NCBI GenBank assembly: GCA_036874045.1
Contig: CM072335.1
Location: 1,570,001 to 1,634,000, forward strand
Length of the DNA: 64,000 nt
Reading direction: 5' to 3'
Source: Cymodocea nodosa
Lineage: Eukaryota; Streptophyta; Magnoliopsida; Alismatales; Cymodoceaceae
The first letter of the stretch is position 1; the number at the start of each line of letters is the position of its first letter. The notes beneath the pieces are model-generated. The model was not told the origin of the DNA. It worked only from the letters and a program-made list of their open reading frames with translations, and ran no database searches. The translations under genes were made by a program, and so were the position numbers. Below, one piece after another: positions 56,989 through 64,000 of this stretch.

Positions 56989-58290
56989 CCCTGACTGCGG
57001 TGGCATTCCTCCTCCAAAATTCAAATGGGCAACAGGAAATCCCGAGATTATGGCGTCGACTGCTACACCTCCCAGCACTAGAAGAAAACACGGCTGCTTC
57101 ACTTGCCAGGGGAAGAATGGAAAGTTCGAAGCCACAAAACCCAATGGTATCTTCAACAAGATACCACCGGGAGAAGAGGAAAAGACAACGAGTATGCGAT
57201 GGTTTTCCTCGTTTGAAGTAATATAAACGAAGGAAACAGAGGAAAAGAAAAACACCAACTTGACTACTTTCTTCTAGAGAGGAAGAACAAAGCTTTCTTG
57301 GGCAGGGAAGGAAGGAGGGTAGAAGTAAGGAGTTGGGCACTTGCTGCCCATATTCCTCAACTGTGGGGTTGAACTCAAACTTGGTCTCTTTCTTTATTCC
57401 ATGTAAGGACCAGACGGATTTCTAGAGAAGACGAGAAGGGGAGGCTCGCAAACGCCTGAGCGACAGGGGAAGGCATGACGTGGGAGCGATGGAATGGTTG
57501 CTCCTGCCTCCCACCTACACCGCTTCTGTCGTTCATACCGGTGTTCCCGTCGTTGAAGTTTTCGTCCTCTACGACGGGCTTCTTTCTTAGACAAGTCCAC
57601 CACCACCATCACCACTGGCTTTCTTGTTGGTGTGGTCTTCCTTGCCGGCTGGGTTTTCCAATGTGATGGTTATCGACAACGACGGGAGGCCATTCACTCA
57701 AGTTTTTTCTGCGTTGAATATTTGTCCGCGGCCATTTTCATCAATCCAACCGTGACTGCAAACCTGCAACTTTACTGCTTTTTCTATTGTAAAAAATAAT
57801 CCATATGTAAATTTAAAATATAAGTTTTAATTACAAATAAGTTCAATGCCACTGTAAACACTGATGTAAAAGTTATACATGAAGCAAAGAGAGAAATCCA
57901 TTTAGATGTAATCATATTTCCATTGTTGACAAATTTTAAATTGACATTTAAATTACAAGATAGATAATATATTTAAATGTGATTTTTTTTTTTCTTTTGT
58001 TGTTGTTGTTTACAAATTTTTGCCAAAAATCAAATGTGATGATTCTGAATTTAGTAAAGCCAGTCCAACCACTTGTATGACCACCATATCATTGAGGGGT
58101 TCACGCGGGTTTGACTAATTTTGTGATGAGTTTTTCCAACCTCCCTTGTGAGAAAAGCAAACTTTAGTAAGGTTTCGGCTCATCCTGTCATACAAAATTA
58201 GATTACTTAGATTCTTGGACAATCTATGGGACAGATTAGCTAATTAGAATAATATTTGGAACCAAGTACTGTGAAGTACTGTTTCGGTAA

Positions 58291-58330
<40 letters not shown>

Positions 58331-60149
58331 TTAGTTATTTTTGTTTTATCAAAATGATTAAACCATATAAAAATTCCTTGCCAAGTTAATTTGCATCTTT
58401 CAATGTTTAGGCTATGAATTGGGTAAGAGAAAAATTTTTGTTCAACTGAAAATGACATAGGATTTTTCTCAAAATTTATGGTGTCAGAGATGTTTTGAAA
58501 TGATTTTACTTCAAATGTTGACTACGCAAAATCTAAAAGATCCCAAAAAAAAAAAAAAAAATGCAACATTAGAAAAACATATATATGCGAAAAAAATTCT
58601 TTTCGGTATACAAAATTTCTCACGGATTTACATAAATGCCATCGTTATAGAGAACGAGAGAACGTCCACAAGATGTTTGGTAAAAATTCATCAAATAATT
58701 ATTAAAAATAATAATATATGGAACGCTATAATAAGTTGTCTCTAAATTTTTAACGTGAAGATAAGAAGACGTACGTGTGACTGCTGCAGCCGTGAGCAGA
58801 CACGGCACTCACACGCCTTACTATTAAATTATATGCCACCTAATCCAGTTGTCATATCTACAAAAAAAAGCCCACTTGTCTTTGATATGCTTGTGTAACA
58901 AATACTTATAATAATTATTGATTTTCATATGCATCATAGAATTCTCCTTAATTTTTTTTGCTTTTCACGTGGCACCATGGGAACAAGTTTTACCAGTAAA
59001 GTACTACCGCTCGTCTCATGTGGTTAGAATGATTACTTTCAATCCCTACGCCACAAGTTTACCTTATATATATATAAATATATAAAGCCCGGTTGTGTTC
59101 TTTAATTACCACCATAATTCTCTTCTCCTCTGATATAAGTTGTCCTTCTTTTTTAATAGTGGTGGTGCTTTTATGTTTTCTAGATTTAAAATTAGCAAGT
59201 ATCGTGATCAACTAAACAATCACAATTGATTCCAAGTAAGATCGAAGTCGTCAATTGGAAGCGTAACACTGAAATTAGAATTCGCAAAGAAATCAAAAGA
59301 TATTATAAGCAACAGAAATATGGCGTGAACAGGTGGGTAACGTCGAAAAATATCAACAACCTCTCAAGTCATTATCAGAGAAACCCCTGAATTGTACAAA
59401 GGTGAGTAGAAGTTATGGCGTTCAGTCTATGCATCTCCTTGTCCTCAATTATTTAACGACTACCCTTAACTTTATTGGAGTATCTCTTGGTTGCGGTATA
59501 TACTCAACACCACCACCTTCGTCCCGCCCATCACCATTTCTTTACTAAAGAAATGTTTTAAAGATATAGCAGCACGTCAAGACTAATGAATTATACAATA
59601 TGTTAATTATCAGAAATATCACAATTTCAATAAAATTTGGGTTTCGATGAACGTAAACATAATCATTATCAAAAATAAAGAAACCAATGCTCCAACTACT
59701 TAAGATTAATCCATTGGTTTTTTGTTGACTGCATGATTGACTTTTTCATGTCAATGAACCAAGATTTAGGTGAATAACCGGCCGAACTCAGGCCCCTCTC
59801 TTCTCCTCGCTTCCTTCAGGGGTTTGTTGGTACAGGTTCTTCCCCTCCTTTGCTCTCTTTAGGCTGCTTGTTTTTTCCATTTTGTACCTGTTTTTTAGCT
59901 TTGGGACCTCACCTCAAGAATAGAGAGGGAACTATTCTGTTCAAAATATATCAATAACAAGTAACCAAACTCACGATTAACACCGATTGACCCTTTTTTT
60001 TTATTTTTACGATAATGACCAAAGTAACATTGAAAACAAAATACCGTTGCTAGTTTTAATCGACCCAAATTTAATTGGATTAATTTGTAAACCTTGATCC
60101 AAATTCCAAATCCACCACAAAGCCCTACCCACCAGCCCAACACCATTCT
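56989..60149. other. Intergenic region upstream of the aspartic protease gene
   Basis: 56989-57700 is GC-richer and should hold the protease promoter and 5'UTR. Open frames on both strands at 57394-57666 (including a His run from CCACCACCATCACC) show no domain. 57700-60149 is AT-rich with a TA microsatellite and no recognised gene. Confidence 0.5.
58299..58327. repeat. (TA)n microsatellite
   Basis: About fourteen TA units, intergenic. Confidence 0.9.
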
Positions 60150-60480
60150 TCAAGTAATGAAATGCTCCGATTGCCGCACAGAAACACGCTTGCGTATAAC
60201 CACAACGTTCTGTGGAGGTTGCGTTGAGATGATGCCCTGAAGGCGTACAAAGTTTCTTGACGATGAAGGCGAGGCTAGAGAGATGGCAGGCAGTTTGGAC
60301 GTTTCTGCTGGTAAAAAGGGGGAGGAGGGGGGAGAAGTGATTTGGGATTTTGGAGCACATCTCGAAGGCATCTCTATCAGAGATCGATGTCGATGGAGGA
60401 TGTCATAAGCGCGGAGTCGGATTCCAGCCCCACGCTCATCACGTCACTGCTGCTGATGGAGCTGGCACTTTTGTCGAAAT
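60150..60480. other. GC-rich unassigned segment
   Basis: A GC-rich island in AT-rich surroundings. The minus strand has a 73-codon frame from 60371 (MPSRCAPKSQITSPPSSPF, Ser/Pro-rich). The plus strand has short frames. No domain, no obvious splice partners. It might be a remnant first exon or a promoter-proximal CpG-rich patch. Confidence 0.2.
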
Positions 60481-61240
60481 AGGAGGATTGGAAGACAAAT
60501 AAGGGGAAACAGAAAGATGGAATAGAAAATATCAGACGAACACATTAAAGAGAAGTGATCAATCAACAAGAGCTGTCCTCCCAAGTAATTTTTATTCTTA
60601 TATTTTATTTTTTTGGACGACGACCGTTCAAATCAGTAATGCAATAAACAAATAATTCCCTTGACCGGGTTAACAAGGCTTTTCCTGCGGCATCCATGGG
60701 CGCCATTCAAGAGATCATGAAGCTCCGAATGACAACTTCAAGGATCACACCAACAAAAGCTAAAAAAAATTACGCATCATACATACGACATATCTATTCG
60801 GATATCATTTTATGATCGACACGAAATAAAGAGCTAACAGAAAGAAAATGTTAGGTTACTCGAGCTCACATCTCAACATATAACAAACTAAACCACTATA
60901 GTAAACTTGTATAATTGTCTTTTCACTAATCACCGAACCCAAAACATGAACCTTCCCAACTTACAGATTCCATTCCACGAAAACAAAAATCTACCAAGGA
61001 CAGTCCACATCCGAATTTAGGTTTATTGTTCTGTACTAAATCACGAATCAAGTATAACAGAACTACGTTCCACAAAATTTACCTGTACCATAGTCAGTAT
61101 ATAATCAGTGGTCAAAGCTGGACAGTACCGATTGTGTAAAGAAACACTTGCTGGAGAGACATCTCACACGTGCACAACCTCTCCCAAGTTCGACTTTAAC
61201 TTACCATAATTCAAAATTTTGTAAATTGAATTTCTTGGGA
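60481..61240. other. Probable 3' flank of SEC24
   Basis: No coding signal. Likely 3'UTR and terminator of the minus-strand SEC24 gene. Confidence 0.45.
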
Positions 61241-63678
61241 TTAGGCCATTTTAGTTTGGATTTGCCTATGTATATGTACAAGAAACTCCACATAGGAAAG
61301 ACCACCAGGTGACTTATCTTCAATCATGTACGAAAAGAATAGCATACCTGGGAGCATTTAAAAATCATGTGATTAGAATACATAAACTCAGCAAATAATT
61401 TCTAAGCGGTGACCAAATCTTTCAAAACTTTTGCAAACATCGCCTGAACTAAAAGTGTCTTCAGTGATCGTTTTGTACTTTTGTGTGCCCAAAATTCAAT
61501 AAAAAATCAGTAAATCTTACGAAGTTTACAATCAAAAGATTTTATAAAACAGCATAACCAAAAATCTGTTTATTTACAGCACATCTATGATATACCATTG
61601 CATTCCTTGCAAATTTCAAAAAAAAATGTTGAAAAATATATTAAGCCCACAAAATAGATAGAAAATCTACACAATATGAAAATTACTCATTAATTTTAAT
61701 AAGGTTCGTTTGTAGGATTCTATACAGGACCCGTCATAATAATTTTGTTAAGTTTCACATCAGAGTTCTTCACAGTTTTAGAGAAGGAGCAACAATGTAA
61801 CCCTCTTGGTCAAATAATTATATAATGTGTTGAACTACGGTGACATTCTGATCAGAACCTTCAAGTACATCTAGGCAAGTTGGATTTCCATGAAGGTCAA
61901 GTTTTGTGCTTGCAAAGTTTTGCATAGAGACATCCCCATGAAGTATGCTATAGAGGAGAGAATTTCGATTGGTGAGCAAATGTAGATGCAAATGGAGGAA
62001 AGAGCCAGTGGGCATCTTTTTTTCCACGCCCATCTATCAGTAGATGGTGGGCTTCGTGGTTGTGGCTGAATACCAAATTCGACGTTGGCATGACTTCATC
62101 TTAAGAGCATTGGGAAGATAAAGGAGATCCAGACAAAATTAGGAGGCTAAAAAGTGAAAATACTATATATATATATATATATAGTATATTAAGAGCATTG
62201 GCCGAGGTCTCACCCCCCCCCCCCCCCCCCCCCTTCTTGATGGACGGCTGAGAACCCTTAATGGAGGCTGAGATTTAATTTCAACCATCCATCAAGAACA
62301 CCTACACATTAAACTCATATATATATATATATAGCTGTGAGTTGAGAAGGATAATCTAGCAGCAAATGAGGAGCAGAGACCACTCTAAGCTGCCAATATA
62401 ACCCAAGAAATTTGTGAAAGTCGATGATCTCTGCTCAGAACTCCTTGCTGCGTAACTCCAAAGGAAAGCAGCACCGCTAGAGTTTAGTGTTCTGTGGAGG
62501 TAGGAACAGGAGATGCCATTCGATTTTCCTAAGCTAGGATACAGGACATTAGTTTCATAAATGAGGGCACGAGAGGAAAAGACACAAAACATCAACGCAT
62601 ATTTTGCATAGGGAATGGAAGACATAAAATATCAGATGCTAGAGGCAGAAAACAAACTTTTCTCTAGTAGTATATGCAATCCCCTCTATCCAATTCATAA
62701 GAATTGCTATCCAAAAGCTTTTAATGCAGCACTTGGAATAATTTTGTTGGCATTAATTAAAACTGATCAAAGGATACGAAATGAATTTCTAACATTTTAA
62801 AAATAGATATTCTTTACTGACCTGATGGATCACCTTTTTTACACAGCCGCAAACTACAAGAAAAAAAAATTGTAAATTGAATAGAAAAGTAGATTTATGC
62901 AACAACGTCAAGCAGACTAAGTATAAACCTAAACATACCGTAAATAGGAACATCTTTGTCTTCGAATCTCATTAACCATGTCATTTAATTTCTTTGATAA
63001 TTCATTGTCAAATTGCTCCAGCACAAACTATAATAAAAATCACATACAATAACATGATTAAAATCTGTGAGACAAATCACCATGCGTCCAAGCAAATGAG
63101 GTAAATCAAAATCAGAAGAAAAAGGCAAACAATCTAAATGCAGTACATCACTGCTCAGTGACTTAGTATGAAAATGGAAAAGGTGAATAGATACTCTGCA
63201 GTTCCACCTTGTCCAATCTGTTTAGAATACCGTTCCTCACCAAGTCTGGGAAAAGATCAATACATACCTGAGGTGAGATTGCGTCAATGGATGAAGTCCC
63301 AAAAATTTCCTGTAGAATACCACGATCCACTGAATTTCCTACATAAACCAAGGCATCCTCTCCATTCTCCAAAAGATAAATTCCATCATCAGTAACATGC
63401 TCACTGGAAAGTGGGATTGTAGATGGAATAAGAGACCCATCATCCTGTTAAATAAAAAAGTTAAATTAAAAACATGTGACCATAAAAGAACATGGATGAG
63501 AATATAGTAAAGTAAATCTAGAATTTTAATACCATTTTAGAAAGATCATGGATGGCTATCATTCTTGGGTAGACAAGAGGAACACACAGCGAAGTTGAAA
63601 GGGAGCCAACATGAATGGCCCAGTAAGATCGGTCATCTAAGCGTCCATCAGTTCGTAATCCAATGCTTTTGATAAGTG
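61241..63678 (-). CDS. SEC24: SEC24-type COPII coat protein, 3' end of gene, continues past the right edge
   Basis: Cargo-selecting subunit of the COPII coat at ER exit sites. Five terminal exons inferred on the minus strand: 63533-63678, 63268-63444, 62939-63027, 62822-62853, 61241-61347. They encode ~183 residues in continuous phase ending QTKMA-stop. Diagnostic segments are LRTDGRLDDRSYW, PLVYPRMIAIHDL, PLSSEHVTDDGIYLLENGED, VNEIRRQRCSYLR, LCKKGDPSG, LFFSYMIEDKSPGG, LSYVEFLVHIHRQIQ. These are the SEC24 helical and gelsolin-like C-terminal domains. The gelsolin segment begins near IPLSSEH. The 1.5-kb last intron (61348-62821) contains a poly-C run and a foldback. The zinc-finger, trunk and cargo-binding regions lie beyond the window, so the SEC24 subclass cannot be judged. 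Confidence 0.92.
62158..62345. repeat. Simple-sequence and foldback cluster in the SEC24 last intron
   Basis: An AT palindrome (ATACTATATATA...TAGTAT, 62158-62186), then 21 consecutive C residues (62213-62233). Next come inverted arms TCTTGATGGACGG and CCATCCATCAAGA (one mismatch) about 60 bp apart, then a second TA run (~62319-62333). This is possibly a decayed MITE. Confidence 0.65.
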
Positions 63679-64000
63679 CTGAAGACAAAAATAAAATAGT
63701 GTAAGGGACTAGCATCTTGACAGGCTCAAATGTTAAATAACTAAAATATCATTACAATATATTATCGATAAACCTCTATTAAAGTTCAACTCAAACACCA
63801 ATCTCATACATGGGATGAATTTCCCTTGCAAAATAAATACTACTCAGTTGCTGGACATAGTAAAAAATCTACATATGAATCAAAACAACGGAACTGATGA
63901 AACTCATGCAGAACACTGAGCAAAATATAAGAATTTTTACAAAAACAAAATGAGTCAAATTCTACATTGACAATTATAAGATTAAGTTATAATTTTAGCA
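63679..64000. other. SEC24 intron at the right edge
   Basis: AT-rich, no open frame matching SEC24. It is upstream of the first visible SEC24 exon and is read as intron. Confidence 0.55.

Noticed and set aside
57394..57666. Overlapping frames with a poly-His run upstream of the aspartic protease
   Set aside because: Open on both strands, with no recognised domain. Better explained by GC-rich promoter sequence.
28196..63678. SEC12-like and SEC24 as a functional ER-export gene cluster
   Set aside because: They lie 27 kb apart on opposite strands with unrelated genes between them. Coincidence is the simpler reading.
1..64000. CRISPR arrays, rRNA or tRNA genes, organellar insertions
   Set aside because: I saw no regular spacer array, no cloverleaf with the conserved arm sequences, and no rRNA or clear plastid/mitochondrial segment. 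A tRNAscan or organelle BLAST would be needed to exclude small ones.

Overview
This window is nuclear DNA from a flowering plant. It carries land-plant gene families (an SPT5-like/KTF1 RNA-directed DNA methylation factor, a TOC90-type chloroplast import receptor, a SEC12-like/PHF1-type protein). The genes have many GT-AG introns in AT-rich sequence, and there are plant-type Ty1/copia and TRIM-like elements primed by initiator-Met tRNA. I cannot name the species from sequence alone. Large introns full of repeats argue against a very compact genome.

Layout, left to right. (1) 170-13223, minus: the N-terminal two thirds or so of KTF1/SPT5-like, 15 exons in view, running off the left edge. Its 6.1-kb ninth intron holds a decayed 4.8-kb Ty1/copia element in the opposite orientation. 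(2) 13224-13971: a divergent intergenic region shared with (3) 15886-27442, plus: a 717-residue DCD-domain + coiled-coil + six-kelch-repeat protein in 11 coding exons, with a 5'UTR intron and a ~5-kb intron packed with tandem repeats. (4) 28196-34101, plus: a 390-residue SEC12-like (PHF1/STL-type) WD40 protein with a C-terminal membrane anchor. Its second intron contains a 920-bp TRIM-like element with a perfect 5-bp target duplication. (5) 35442-39919, minus (5'UTR exon near 42.4 kb): a 782-residue TOC90-type import GTPase. (6) 43936-47424, minus: a 652-residue polyadenylate-binding protein with four RRMs and an MLLE domain. It includes one GC-AG intron and an in-frame 24-bp repeat. (7) 50776-56988, minus: a 503-residue A1-family aspartic protease with a signal peptide and a GPI-like tail. 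(8) 61241-63678, minus: the last five exons of SEC24, which runs off the right edge.

All exon chains were joined by hand using splice consensus, phase continuity and family similarity. Every chain closes in frame: the four genes complete in coding sequence with one large intron or more give 717, 390, 652 and 503 residues, and TOC90 gives 782. The genes are ordinary housekeeping and accessory plant genes and do not form an operon-like system. SEC12-like and SEC24 both act in ER export, but nothing indicates that their proximity matters.

I found no convincing new biological system. The most interesting items are the TRIM-like element, the composite repeat arrays in the kelch-gene intron, the DCD-kelch stop codon embedded in a TGA microsatellite, the overlapping upstream ORF at the DCD-kelch start, the GC-AG intron and coding minisatellite in the PABP gene, and two unassigned GC-rich segments.
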